DNA of 7,342 nucleotides from an uncultured Eubacterium sp. (GTDB taxonomy: Bacteria; Bacillota; Clostridia; Lachnospirales; Lachnospiraceae). The stretch spans positions 1 to 7,342 of the forward strand of contig NZ_CAKRAS010000087.1 in NCBI RefSeq assembly GCF_934295145.1, read 5' to 3'. The notes under the pieces are model-generated. The model searched no databases. It saw only the letters and a list, made by a program, of their open reading frames with translations, and was not told the origin of the DNA. Shown here in pieces: positions 1 through 6,659 of the stretch. Both the position numbers and the translations under genes were made by a program. Positions within the stretch are counted from its first letter, which is position 1. Each line of letters starts with the position of its first letter.

Positions 1-725
1 TTTTTCGCTTTCTCAGCTGCTTCTTTTAATCTCTGAAGAGCCATTTTATCTGTAGAAAGATCTACACCTTCCTGTTTCTTGAACTCTGCGATCATATAAT
101 CTGTGATCTTCTGGTCGAAATCATCACCACCAAGTCTGTTATCACCAGATGTAGATAATACTTCAATAACACCATCACCGATCTCAATGATAGATACATC
201 AAATGTACCACCACCAAGGTCATACACCATGATCTTCTGCTCTTTCTCGTTGTCCAGACCATAAGCTAAAGCTGCTGCTGTCGGCTCGTTGATGATACGT
301 TTTACATCAAGACCTGCGATCTTACCAGCATCTTTTGTTGCCTGACGCTGAGCATCGTTGAAGTATGCCGGAACTGTAATAACAGCCTCAGATACTTTCT
401 CGCCTAAGTAGTTCTCAGCATCTGCTTTTAATTTCTGAAGAATCATTGCGGAAATCTCCTGCGGAGAATATTTCTTTCCGTCAATCTCTTTCTTGTAATC
501 TGTACCCATCTCTCTCTTGATAGAGGAGATTGTTTTCTCTGCGTTTGTAACAGCCTGACGTTTTGCCGGCTCACCTACCAGTCTCTCACCTGTTTTTGTG
601 AAAGCTACTACTGATGGTGTTGTTCTTGCTCCTTCTGTATTTGCTACAACTACCGGTTTACCACCTTCCATAACTGCTACGCAGCTGTTTGTTGTTCCTA
701 AATCAATACCAATAATCTTGCTCAT
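1..725 (-). CDS. dnaK: Chaperone DnaK (Hsp70), N-terminal 241 residues, cut by the window edge
   Basis: DnaK is the cytoplasmic ATP-driven Hsp70 chaperone that binds unfolded peptides and cycles with DnaJ and GrpE. Only the nucleotide-binding domain is visible. It shows the phosphate-1 loop GIDLGTTNSCVAV (residues 6-18), the ARTTPSVVAF segment (33-42), VPAYFNDAQRQATKDAG (118-134), the connect/adenosine region NEPTAAALAYGL (146-157) and the phosphate-2 motif VYDLGGGTFDVSI (167-179). There is no extra segment around residues 75-100, as in Gram-positive DnaK. The ATG at 725 follows a strong AGGAGG at 734-739 with 8 nt spacing. The gene starts 52 bp after grpE stops, with no promoter or terminator seen between them, so it is probably the third gene of the hrcA operon. 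No frame disruption is seen. The substrate-binding domain lies outside the window. Confidence 0.98.
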   Translation of the reverse strand, partial: MSKIIGIDLGTTNSCVAVMEGGKPVVVANTEGARTTPSVVAFTKTGERLVGEPAKRQAVTNAEKTISSIKREMGTDYKKEIDGKKYSPQEISAMILQKLKADAENYLGEKVSEAVITVPAYFNDAQRQATKDAGKIAGLDVKRIINEPTAAALAYGLDNEKEQKIMVYDLGGGTFDVSIIEIGDGVIEVLSTSGDNRLGGDDFDQKITDYMIAEFKKQEGVDLSTDKMALQRLKEAAEKAK

Positions 726-777
726 AATCGTGTCCTCCTGATTCTATATTCATATTGTTATTATCTATAAATGAAGG

Positions 778-1389
778 TCAGTTTGCTACTTTTACCATGC
801 TGTGGCGAACCACGGAATCACGGTATGTGTAACCTTTCTGGAATTCCTCAGCGATGATGTTCTCGCCAAGCTCTTCATCCTCGATATGCATTACTGCATT
901 GTGCAGATTCGGATCAAATTCCTGTCCAACCGCTTCGATTGGTTTTACTCCTGCTTCTTCCAGCATGGTCATCATCTGTTTGTAAATCTTTTCCATACCT
1001 TCTACGAAAGGAGTTCCTTTTTCTTCCTCGGTAACAGCTGCCAGACCACGTTCGAAGTTGTCAACAACCGGAAGTATTTTTTCTACGATACTTTTTGCAC
1101 CGGTCTCAAACATCTGTGTCTTTTCTTTTTCTGTTCTCTTACGGAAGTTATCAAACTCAGCCATCTGTCTTCTGACTCTGTCTGTAAGTTCTTCGATTTT
1201 CTCATCTTTTTTGTCTTTCTTTTCTTTCTTCTTGAAGAAAGATCCTTTTTCTTTCTCAGCTTCCGGTTCTTCGGCTACAGCCTCTTCGGCTTCTTCTACA
1301 GTTTCTTCCTCCGCTGCATCATTTATTTCTTCATTTTCTAAGATTTCTTCTTCCATCTCTTCCGGGCTGATGTTTTTGTTCTCTGCCAT
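778..1389 (-). CDS. grpE: Nucleotide exchange factor GrpE
   Basis: GrpE is the homodimeric nucleotide exchange factor that releases ADP from DnaK. The protein has 203 residues, a normal length. Residues 8-47 are a strongly acidic, Glu-rich tail, and 52-64 a Lys-rich patch. A long coiled-coil helix then carries the family motif MAEFDNFRKRTEKE (76-89), followed by LPVVDNFERGL (106-116). The C-terminal beta domain that contacts DnaK has FDPNLHNAVMHIED (158-171) and ends in VVRHSMVKVA (193-202). The ATG at 1389 is chosen because AAGGTGG at 1397-1403 lies 7 nt upstream; a TTG one codon earlier (1392) is a less likely start. It lies 38 bp after hrcA and 52 bp before dnaK in one operon, and should be heat-induced through the CIRCE upstream of hrcA. 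The acidic and basic N-terminal tail is variable in the family. Confidence 0.97.
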   Translation of the reverse strand: MAENKNISPEEMEEEILENEEINDAAEEETVEEAEEAVAEEPEAEKEKGSFFKKKEKKDKKDEKIEELTDRVRRQMAEFDNFRKRTEKEKTQMFETGAKSIVEKILPVVDNFERGLAAVTEEEKGTPFVEGMEKIYKQMMTMLEEAGVKPIEAVGQEFDPNLHNAVMHIEDEELGENIIAEEFQKGYTYRDSVVRHSMVKVAN

Positions 1390-1427
1390 CAAAATCCCAC
1401 CTTTCCGTTTTCATCATCTTTCAATGA

Positions 1428-2471
1428 CTACTCATCTGTCTTTTTAAATATATCATCCAGCTGAACCTTTAAGGTTCGCAGGTTGTCAACTACTTTTTCG
1501 TAATCCATACGTTTCGGCCCGACGATTCCGACGGTTCCGCGGATTCCTTTTCCCAGATCGTAAGTGGCTGTTACCACACTGCAATCTTTCATTCCCTGCA
1601 TCGGGCTTTCGTTTCCGATGTACACCTGAATGCCGGTTCCCGGATTTTCGTTTCCTTTATCTGCAGTGAACAGATCCTTGAACTCCTGCTTTTCTTCAAA
1701 AGCACTGATCAGTTCGCTGGCCCGCTCAGAATCACTCAGTTCCGGGTATTTGAAGATATTCGTTGCTCCGCTGGTATAAATTTCAAGATCTTCATCTTCC
1801 TGAATTGCCTGAGCAACTGTATCCAGCACATCACTTACCATCGCGCTGTGGATACCTGCCTGTTCCTTCAGTCTGGAAATCGTTCCAAGATTGATATCCT
1901 CGAGGGCAAGACCATTTAAGCTTCCGTTCAACAAAATGTTTAACTTCAACATTGTCTCCTGATCCGGTGTCTCACTTGTATGAATGATCTTGTTCTTTAC
2001 GATGTTGCCATCCAACATGATTGTTGCCAAAACCTGGGAATCATCTACCGCGGAAAGCTGAATAAATTTTACTTTTCCATGGTGGGTCTGAGGTGCGGAT
2101 ACAACGGTTGCATAATTGGTATTTACCGCCAGCATTTTTGCAATCTGTTTTAAAACAAATTCCATACGCTCCGTTTTCTCAATCACAAATTCCTTCATAT
2201 CGGAAATCTCATGATCCTTTTCTTCCATCAGATGATCCACATAGAATCGATACCCTTTATCTGATGGAATCCGTCCTGCCGAAGTATGTGGCTGAACGAT
2301 GTACCCAAGTTCCTCCAGATCTGACATCTCGTTACGAATCGTTGCAGAACTGAGATTCAGATCAGACGCTTTTGCGATCGTTCTGGAACCAACCGGCTCA
2401 CCCGTTTCCAGATAAGTCTGAATGATTGCATGTAAAATTTTCGTTTTTCTTTCGTCCAATCCTTCGCTCAT
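1428..2471 (-). CDS. hrcA: Heat-inducible transcription repressor HrcA
   Basis: HrcA is the dimeric repressor of class I heat-shock genes. It binds CIRCE and depends on GroEL for its active fold. The 347-residue product is close to the 343 of Bacillus subtilis. An N-terminal winged helix starts with the typical LDERKTKIL (5-13), then PVGSRTIAK (26-34), the recognition region LSSATIRNEM (40-49) and the wing PHTSAGRIPSDKGYRFYVD (61-79). The rest is the GAF-like dimerisation part, with a conserved end including the VGIVGPKRMDYEKVV stretch. The frame is open back to a TTG at 2519, but that start would lie inside the CIRCE operator. The ATG at 2471 has AGGAG 10 nt upstream and gives the usual N-terminus. 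The ATG at 2480 is only 1 nt from that Shine-Dalgarno, so it is unlikely. The gene heads the hrcA-grpE-dnaK operon and is autoregulated. Confidence 0.97.
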   Translation of the reverse strand: MSEGLDERKTKILHAIIQTYLETGEPVGSRTIAKASDLNLSSATIRNEMSDLEELGYIVQPHTSAGRIPSDKGYRFYVDHLMEEKDHEISDMKEFVIEKTERMEFVLKQIAKMLAVNTNYATVVSAPQTHHGKVKFIQLSAVDDSQVLATIMLDGNIVKNKIIHTSETPDQETMLKLNILLNGSLNGLALEDINLGTISRLKEQAGIHSAMVSDVLDTVAQAIQEDEDLEIYTSGATNIFKYPELSDSERASELISAFEEKQEFKDLFTADKGNENPGTGIQVYIGNESPMQGMKDCSVVTATYDLGKGIRGTVGIVGPKRMDYEKVVDNLRTLKVQLDDIFKKTDE

Positions 2472-2481
2472 GTGTTTCATG

Positions 2482-2486
2482 CTCCT
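2482..2486 (-). promoter_or_regulatory. Ribosome binding site of hrcA
   Basis: AGGAG on the minus strand lies 10 nt before the ATG at 2471. It decides the start, because the alternative ATG at 2480 is only 1 nt away and the open frame upstream runs into CIRCE. Confidence 0.7.
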
Positions 2487-2508
2487 GTAATTGATGCTTT
2501 TTTCCTTG

Positions 2509-2535
2509 TTAGCACTCAACCGTTTGGAGTGCTAA
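2509..2535 (-). promoter_or_regulatory. CIRCE operator (HrcA binding site)
   Basis: This is a perfect inverted repeat: TTAGCACTC at 2509-2517, a 9-bp spacer, then GAGTGCTAA at 2527-2535. It matches the CIRCE consensus at all 18 arm positions. It starts about 8 bp downstream of the expected transcription start of the hrcA promoter, so bound HrcA would block initiation or early elongation, and the repeat would be transcribed into the 5' leader. This places the hrcA-grpE-dnaK operon under HrcA control. Confidence 0.98.
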
Positions 2536-2549
2536 TATCTTCATTACCT

Positions 2550-2578
2550 AATGTAGCACTATCGTTTTTCTTTGTCAA
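2550..2578 (-). promoter_or_regulatory. Sigma-A promoter of the hrcA-grpE-dnaK operon
   Basis: On the minus strand a consensus -35 TTGACA (2573-2578) is separated by 17 bp from the -10 hexamer TACATT (2550-2555). A TG one base upstream of the -10 makes it an extended -10. The expected start is near 2543, just before CIRCE. This is the strongest promoter-like sequence I found in the window. Confidence 0.9.
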
Positions 2579-2607
2579 CATCTAATTTCATTTTTTTCAT
2601 TTTTTGT

Positions 2608-2632
2608 AAAGCGGACATTCGCAATCCGCTTT
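2608..2632 (-). other. Hairpin between hemW and hrcA, possible weak terminator
   Basis: A perfect 8-bp inverted repeat, AAAGCGGA and TCCGCTTT, encloses a 9-nt loop in the gap after the hemW stop and before the hrcA promoter. In the direction of transcription the downstream arm ends in CTTT and is followed by A-rich sequence, not a T tract, so it is not a standard intrinsic terminator. It could pause polymerase, protect the hemW mRNA 3' end, or do nothing. Confidence 0.4.
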
Positions 2633-2655
2633 CATTACACTTATTACGTTAAGCA

Positions 2656-3807
2656 TTATAGTAAAAATTCTGACAGCACATAATTGCTGACATCAATGCC
2701 ATGCTCCGTCAGGCGCACATAGCCTGCCACTTCTTCGATCAGCTGCTCGCCTTTTAATTTGCGAAGTACCTCTCCATAAACACTGTCCAGTGTCACCTGA
2801 AATGTTTTTTCAAACTGCTGCCGGGAGACTCCTGCCATCAGACGCAGACCAAGAAACATAAATTCTTCCATTTCGGATTTTTTGTCTAATGTTTCTATAT
2901 GGATATGATGATACTCCTGTTCCAGATATTCCTTCAGATCTGAAGTATTCTGAAAGCGCTGGTGTTCCACAAAGGAAGATGCTCCCAATCCCAGTCCCAG
3001 ATAATCCTTTCTGGTCCAGTAGCCACAGTTGTGCCGACATTCGTATCCCGGCTTCGCATAATTGGATATCTCATACCGCTCATACCCTTTTGTATGCAAA
3101 AAAACCTCCGTCAGTTCATACATCTGCCGTTCGGCCTCTTCCTCCGGAAGCAAACGCGGATGCCCGCCTTCCTCCCGGATTTGCTCATCTTCTGCAAACC
3201 GCTCATAAAACGGTGTTCCTTCTTCAATGATCAGGCTGTACGCCGAAATATGCTCCGGGCGCAATGCTGTCACTTTTTGCAACGTACTTTGCCAGCTTTT
3301 CAATGTCTGTCCCGGCAGCGCCGACATCAGATCCACATTGATGTTTTCAAATCCGGCTTTCCTCGCCAGATCGTAGCTTTCCAGAAACTGCGCAAAATTG
3401 TGGATTCGTCCCAAAAGCTGCAATTCTCTGTCATCCGCGGACTGCAGCCCCATACTGAGCCGGTTAAATCCCGCCTGCACCAGTTTTTCTACCTTTCCTG
3501 CCGTCAGCGTCCCCGGATTGCACTCTACTGTGATTTCTGCATCTGCCGCCAAATGAAAATGCTTCTTTACCGTCTCTAATATGGCAGCAAGCTGATATCC
3601 TTCCAAGATTGTCGGTGTACCACCGCCAAAAAAGATACTGCTCACCTGATATTCCTCAAATTGTGCTCCGTAATATGCAATTTCTTCCTGTAACTTCTTT
3701 ATATAAGAAATCCGCACCGGCGGATCAGCCGGTGCAGATAAGAAATCACAGTATGCACATTTTCGCTCACAAAAAGGAATATGAAGATATAATTCTAATT
3801 CTTTCAT
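2656..3807 (-). CDS. hemW: Radical SAM haem chaperone HemW (formerly annotated as coproporphyrinogen III oxidase-like)
   Basis: The 383-residue protein belongs to the HemN/HemW radical SAM family. The [4Fe-4S] motif is CX3CX2C at Cys13, Cys17 and Cys20, in HIPFCERKCAYCDF. True HemN has a fourth cysteine two residues on; here that residue is Phe. The SAM-binding GGGTPT is at 61-66, and the HemW hallmark HNxxYW is present as HNCGYW (259-264), after YEISNYAKPG (245-254). The C-terminal winged-helix-like domain is complete. HemW proteins bind haem and deliver it to haem enzymes; they are not oxygen-independent coproporphyrinogen oxidases, although often so labelled. The ATG at 3807 has AGGGGA about 6-10 nt upstream. 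The gene follows lepA after 89 bp, without a clear terminator or strong promoter between, so co-transcription with lepA is likely. The lepA-hemW-hrcA order is common in Firmicutes. Confidence 0.95.
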   Translation of the reverse strand: MKELELYLHIPFCERKCAYCDFLSAPADPPVRISYIKKLQEEIAYYGAQFEEYQVSSIFFGGGTPTILEGYQLAAILETVKKHFHLAADAEITVECNPGTLTAGKVEKLVQAGFNRLSMGLQSADDRELQLLGRIHNFAQFLESYDLARKAGFENINVDLMSALPGQTLKSWQSTLQKVTALRPEHISAYSLIIEEGTPFYERFAEDEQIREEGGHPRLLPEEEAERQMYELTEVFLHTKGYERYEISNYAKPGYECRHNCGYWTRKDYLGLGLGASSFVEHQRFQNTSDLKEYLEQEYHHIHIETLDKKSEMEEFMFLGLRLMAGVSRQQFEKTFQVTLDSVYGEVLRKLKGEQLIEEVAGYVRLTEHGIDVSNYVLSEFLL

Positions 3808-3896
3808 ATGTTTCCCCTGTTAATCACGCTGTTCTACATCGTTTTCACATATATTACTGATATATAAGTAAAAGCCAAAAACAGCACAGCTTATTT

Positions 3897-5705
3897 TTAT
3901 TTATCATCCAGTTTCAGAACGCTCATAAACGCTTTCTGCGGAATCTCTACATTTCCGACCTGGCGCATACGTTTCTTACCTTCCTTCTGTTTCTCCAGAA
4001 GTTTTCTCTTTCGGGAAATATCACCGCCGTAACATTTTGCCAGTACGTCTTTGCGCATTGCTCTGACAGTCTCACGGGCGATAACTTTTCCACCAACGGC
4101 TGCCTGAATCGGAATTTCAAACAGATGACGCGGAATCTCTTCTTTTAACTTCTCGCACATCTTGCGGCCGCGCTCATATGCACTGCCGGAGAATACGATA
4201 AAGGAAAGCGCATCCACTTCTTCTTTATTAATAAGGATATCCAGTTTTACCAGATCAGAACGGGTGTATCCCTTCATCTCATAGTCAAAAGAAGCATATC
4301 CTCTGGAACGGGATTTCAACGCATCAAAGAAATCATAAATGATTTCATTCAGCGGCAGGTCATATTTGATCAGCGCACGCGTCTCCTCCATATATTCCAT
4401 ACTGATATAAATACCGCGGCGCTCCTGACACAGATCCATGATGGCGCCAATGTACTCGCTGGTTACCATAATCTCTGCACTTACCATCGGCTCTTCCATA
4501 TAGTCGATTTCAGACGGATCCGGCATGTTGGACGGGTTTGTCAGATCCATCACGGTTCCATCTGTCTTGTGTACCTTGTAAATAACGCCCGGTGCTGTCG
4601 TTACCAGATCCAGGTTGTACTCGCGTTCCAGACGCTCCTGAATAATTTCCAAATGCAACAAACCTAAAAATCCACAACGGAAACCAAATCCCAGTGCTGC
4701 GGATGTCTCCGGTTCAAACTGAAGGGCCGCATCATTTAACTGCAGTTTTTCCAGTGCATCACGCAGATCCGGATATTTCGCACCATCAGACGGATACAGA
4801 CCACAGTAAACCATCGGATTTACTTTCTTGTATCCCGGAAGCGGCTCTGCGCACGGATTGGAACGGTTTGTAATCGTATCACCCACGCGGGTATCCTGTA
4901 CATTTTTGATACTTGCCGTAATATAACCTACCATACCGGCAGATAATTCCTCACATGGAATAAACTGACCGGCGCCAAAATAACCAACTTCCACAACATC
5001 TGCTGTGGCTCCCGTTGCCATCATTTTGATTGGCGTACCGGTACGAACCGTACCTTCTTTGATACGGCAGAAAACAATAACCCCTTTGTATGCATCATAC
5101 AGAGAGTCAAAAATCAATGCCTGTAGTGGAGCCTTCGGGTCTCCGGTCGGAGCCGGAATCTTCTCTACGATCTGTTCCAGCACCTGCTCTACGTTCAAAC
5201 CTGTTTTTGCAGAAATCTGCGGTGCATCATGGGCTTCCAGTCCAATGACATCCTCGATTTCCTCAATGACACGCTCCGGATCCGCACTCGGCAGATCGAT
5301 TTTATTAATAACCGGCATAACATCCAGATCATGATCCAATGCCAGATATACATTTGCCAGCGTCTGTGCCTCAATACCCTGTGCTGCATCCACGACAAGA
5401 ATTGCACCGTCACAAGCTGCCAGACTTCGGGAAACCTCATAGTTGAAATCCACATGACCCGGAGTGTCGATCAGGTTGAAGATATACTCCTCCCCGTCTT
5501 TCGCCTTATAAATAATACGAACCGTCTGCGCTTTGATTGTAATACCACGTTCACGCTCCAGATCCATATTGTCCAACACCTGAGACTGCATCTCACGGCT
5601 GGTCAGCAAACCTGTCATCTCGATGATTCGGTCTGCCAGGGTAGATTTACCATGGTCAATATGTGCAATAATACAAAAATTTCTGATTTTACTCTGATCT
5701 ATCAC
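3897..5705 (-). CDS. lepA: Elongation factor 4 (LepA), ribosome-associated GTPase
   Basis: LepA/EF4 is a translational GTPase related to EF-G that acts on stalled or initiating ribosomes and in 30S biogenesis. The product has 602 residues (about 599 in Escherichia coli) and is intact. The G domain shows the P-loop AHIDHGKST (14-22), switch I RERGITIKAQT (51-61), DTPGHVD (80-86), NKID (134-137) and SAK (165-167). EF-G-like domains II, III and V follow. The LepA-specific C-terminal domain ends with the very conserved GGDISRKRKLLEKQKEGKKR region near residues 555-575. The start is a GTG at 5705 with GGAGG 7 nt upstream (5713-5717); no ATG near it fits. It is transcribed ahead of hemW from one or two promoters in the 178-bp gap upstream. 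Confidence 0.99.
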   Translation of the reverse strand: MIDQSKIRNFCIIAHIDHGKSTLADRIIEMTGLLTSREMQSQVLDNMDLERERGITIKAQTVRIIYKAKDGEEYIFNLIDTPGHVDFNYEVSRSLAACDGAILVVDAAQGIEAQTLANVYLALDHDLDVMPVINKIDLPSADPERVIEEIEDVIGLEAHDAPQISAKTGLNVEQVLEQIVEKIPAPTGDPKAPLQALIFDSLYDAYKGVIVFCRIKEGTVRTGTPIKMMATGATADVVEVGYFGAGQFIPCEELSAGMVGYITASIKNVQDTRVGDTITNRSNPCAEPLPGYKKVNPMVYCGLYPSDGAKYPDLRDALEKLQLNDAALQFEPETSAALGFGFRCGFLGLLHLEIIQERLEREYNLDLVTTAPGVIYKVHKTDGTVMDLTNPSNMPDPSEIDYMEEPMVSAEIMVTSEYIGAIMDLCQERRGIYISMEYMEETRALIKYDLPLNEIIYDFFDALKSRSRGYASFDYEMKGYTRSDLVKLDILINKEEVDALSFIVFSGSAYERGRKMCEKLKEEIPRHLFEIPIQAAVGGKVIARETVRAMRKDVLAKCYGGDISRKRKLLEKQKEGKKRMRQVGNVEIPQKAFMSVLKLDDK

Positions 5706-5712
5706 TAAAATT

Positions 5713-5717
5713 CCTCC
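5713..5717 (-). promoter_or_regulatory. Ribosome binding site of lepA
   Basis: GGAGG on the minus strand lies 7 nt before the GTG at 5705 and supports that non-ATG start. Confidence 0.8.
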
Positions 5718-5741
5718 AAACTTTTTTCTCGTTACATAAAA

Positions 5742-5759
5742 CGTATTTTACCAAATACG
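5742..5759. repeat. Short inverted repeat in the lepA leader or promoter
   Basis: A perfect 7-bp inverted repeat, CGTATTT and AAATACG, has a 4-nt loop and lies 36 bp before the lepA start codon. It overlaps the -10 of the possible second lepA promoter. It could be an operator or an RNA hairpin in the leader of transcripts from the upstream promoter. The arms are AT-rich, so chance is possible. Confidence 0.4.
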
Positions 5760-5772
5760 CATAACATCCCAA
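5745..5772 (-). promoter_or_regulatory. Possible second, proximal lepA promoter
   Basis: On the minus strand TTGGGA (5767-5772) is followed after 16 bp by TAAAAT (5745-5750), with a TG one base upstream of the -10. The -35 is poor and the spacer short, so this is less convincing than the distal promoter. Its -10 lies within the 5742-5759 inverted repeat. Confidence 0.35.
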
Positions 5773-5782
5773 TTTAGTTATG

Positions 5783-5811
5783 ATTTTAACATCGAACCTG
5801 GGAAATAGCAA
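5783..5811 (-). promoter_or_regulatory. Probable lepA promoter, sigma-A type with extended -10
   Basis: On the minus strand TTGCTA (5806-5811), a 17-bp spacer and TAAAAT (5783-5788), with a TG one base upstream of the -10. The predicted start near 5776 gives a leader of about 70 nt. I see no riboswitch-like structure or terminator in the rest of the 5706-5883 gap, so upstream transcripts may also read through. Confidence 0.6.
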
Positions 5812-5883
5812 GTTGCACATAGAAAAACATTTTGCAAAAAATTTATTTCGATAGTTTATTATAATTTAATACCTGTCCTTGAT

Positions 5884-6156
5884 CTATTCTACCTTTGCAA
5901 TCCCCAACTCCATCACTTCACCACTTGTCAGTGTAATGAGCATTCTGCCAGAGCATTTCTGAGAATAGTACGCATAGATATTATTCCCTGCATCAAACTT
6001 CTCCTCAACACTGACAATATCATTCTTTGAAATAATATGTAACTCAGCCAGGCGTAGAATGGAGCCTTCCTCATAAATCGGCTGTGGCTTTGAAAAATAC
6101 TGACAGAAGGAAGAATCCTTATAATAAATATAATGATATTTGAACAGCTCTTTCAT
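5884..6156 (-). CDS. Uncharacterised 90-residue protein, coupled to the glmS end
   Basis: I do not recognise this protein. It has 90 residues, no signal peptide, no membrane segment and no obvious catalytic motif. It is rich in aromatics near the N-terminus (several Tyr and Phe in residues 4-26), and the second half looks like alternating beta strands with turns, ending in LTSGEVMELGIAKVE. A small beta domain, perhaps PH-like, is a guess from strand pattern only. The start is the ATG at 6156: GGTGGAG at 6162-6168, inside the last glmS codons, is 5 nt upstream. A GTG one codon earlier overlaps the glmS stop and is less likely. Only 2 nt separate the glmS stop from this ATG, so translation was probably coupled to glmS. 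With glmS beheaded, its expression may now depend on a chance promoter. No terminator is seen after its stop. Confidence 0.65.
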   Translation of the reverse strand: MKELFKYHYIYYKDSSFCQYFSKPQPIYEEGSILRLAELHIISKNDIVSVEEKFDAGNNIYAYYSQKCSGRMLITLTSGEVMELGIAKVE

Positions 6157-6158
6157 CA

Positions 6159-6620
6159 CTACTCCACCGTTACACTCTTCGCCAGATTTCTCGGTTTATC
6201 CACATCCAATCCTTTCGCGGCAGACACATAATATCCAATCAGCTGCAATGGGATCACAGCCAGTGATGCTACGAAATGTGGATCCGTTTTCGGAATATAT
6301 GTCACAAAATCAGCCGTATCCTCAATATTATAATTGCCGTAAGTTGTCATTCCCATCAGATATGCACCACGGCTCTTACACTCTACCATATTGCTGACCG
6401 TTTTCTCATAAAGCTCCGGCTGTGTCAGCACACCGATCACCAGCGTACCATCTTCGATCAGTGAAATCGTTCCATGCTTTAACTCACCGGCTGCATAGGC
6501 CTCGGAATGAATATAGCTGATCTCCTTCATCTTCAGGCTGCCCTCCAGACAGATTGCATAATCAATGCCACGGCCTACGAAAAATACATCTTTCGTATTT
6601 ACCTGTTTGGATGCAAACCA
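6159..6620 (-). pseudogene. glmS: 3' fragment of glmS (glucosamine-6-phosphate synthase), last 153 codons
   Basis: GlmS makes glucosamine-6-phosphate from fructose-6-phosphate and glutamine, the first step towards UDP-GlcNAc. It normally has about 600 residues. Only the C-terminal half of the isomerase (second SIS) domain is here. The frame opens with WFASKQV, then FFVGRGIDYAICLEG, KEISYIHSEAYAAGELKHG with the isomerase Glu and His, and ends in the canonical PRNLAKSVTVE with its catalytic loop Lys. The glutaminase domain with its Cys1 and the first SIS domain are absent. The frame is closed by TAG at 6621-6623 exactly where homology stops, with another stop a few codons further out. An ATG at 6530 with GGAGGG 10 nt upstream could give a 123-residue product, but the surrounding codons are normal glmS sequence, so this is probably incidental. 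The fragment cannot be a working synthase. An intact copy is expected elsewhere, or the junction is an assembly error. Confidence 0.88.
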
Positions 6621-6630
6621 CTAGATCTCT

Positions 6631-6641
6631 ATTCAACACAA
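6631..6641 (+). repeat. 11-bp direct repeat, copy 1, at the glmS breakpoint
   Basis: ATTCAACACAA here recurs at 6870-6880. This copy lies 11 bp beyond the last recognisable glmS codon. The two copies bracket the sugar transferase remnant, as expected for a target-site duplication or for repeats used in deletion. An 11-bp match in AT-rich DNA could also be chance. Confidence 0.5.
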
Positions 6642-6659
6642 AAAACAGCGAACCACCTA

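Noticed and set aside
802..1447. Plus-strand open frames of 179 and 129 residues across grpE and the hrcA end
   Set aside because: They are antisense shadows of grpE. Their Phe- and Ser-rich compositions come from the complement of Glu/Lys codons, and neither resembles a known protein.
2962..3579. Plus-strand open frame of 205 residues opposite hemW
   Set aside because: It is a shadow of an intact, well-conserved hemW with all family motifs. I see no ribosome binding site or recognisable domain.
2656..3807. Oxygen-independent coproporphyrinogen III oxidase (HemN)
   Set aside because: The fourth cysteine of the HemN CX3CX2CXC motif is absent and the HNxxYW motif of HemW is present.
3808..3896. 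Intrinsic terminator or strong promoter between lepA and hemW
   Set aside because: I found only weak AT-rich pairings (an ATATAT stem) and a poor -35/-10 match, not enough to call either.
5229..5708. Plus-strand open frame of 159 residues opposite the lepA 5' end
   Set aside because: It lies antisense to the highly conserved LepA G domain, whose codon constraints explain the open frame.
6159..6200. Tn7-type insertion at the glmS 3' end
   Set aside because: Tn7 recognises the end of glmS but inserts downstream of the stop and leaves glmS whole. Here the 3' end is intact and coupled to the next gene, and the break is 460 bp upstream. No transposase or Tn7 ends are seen.
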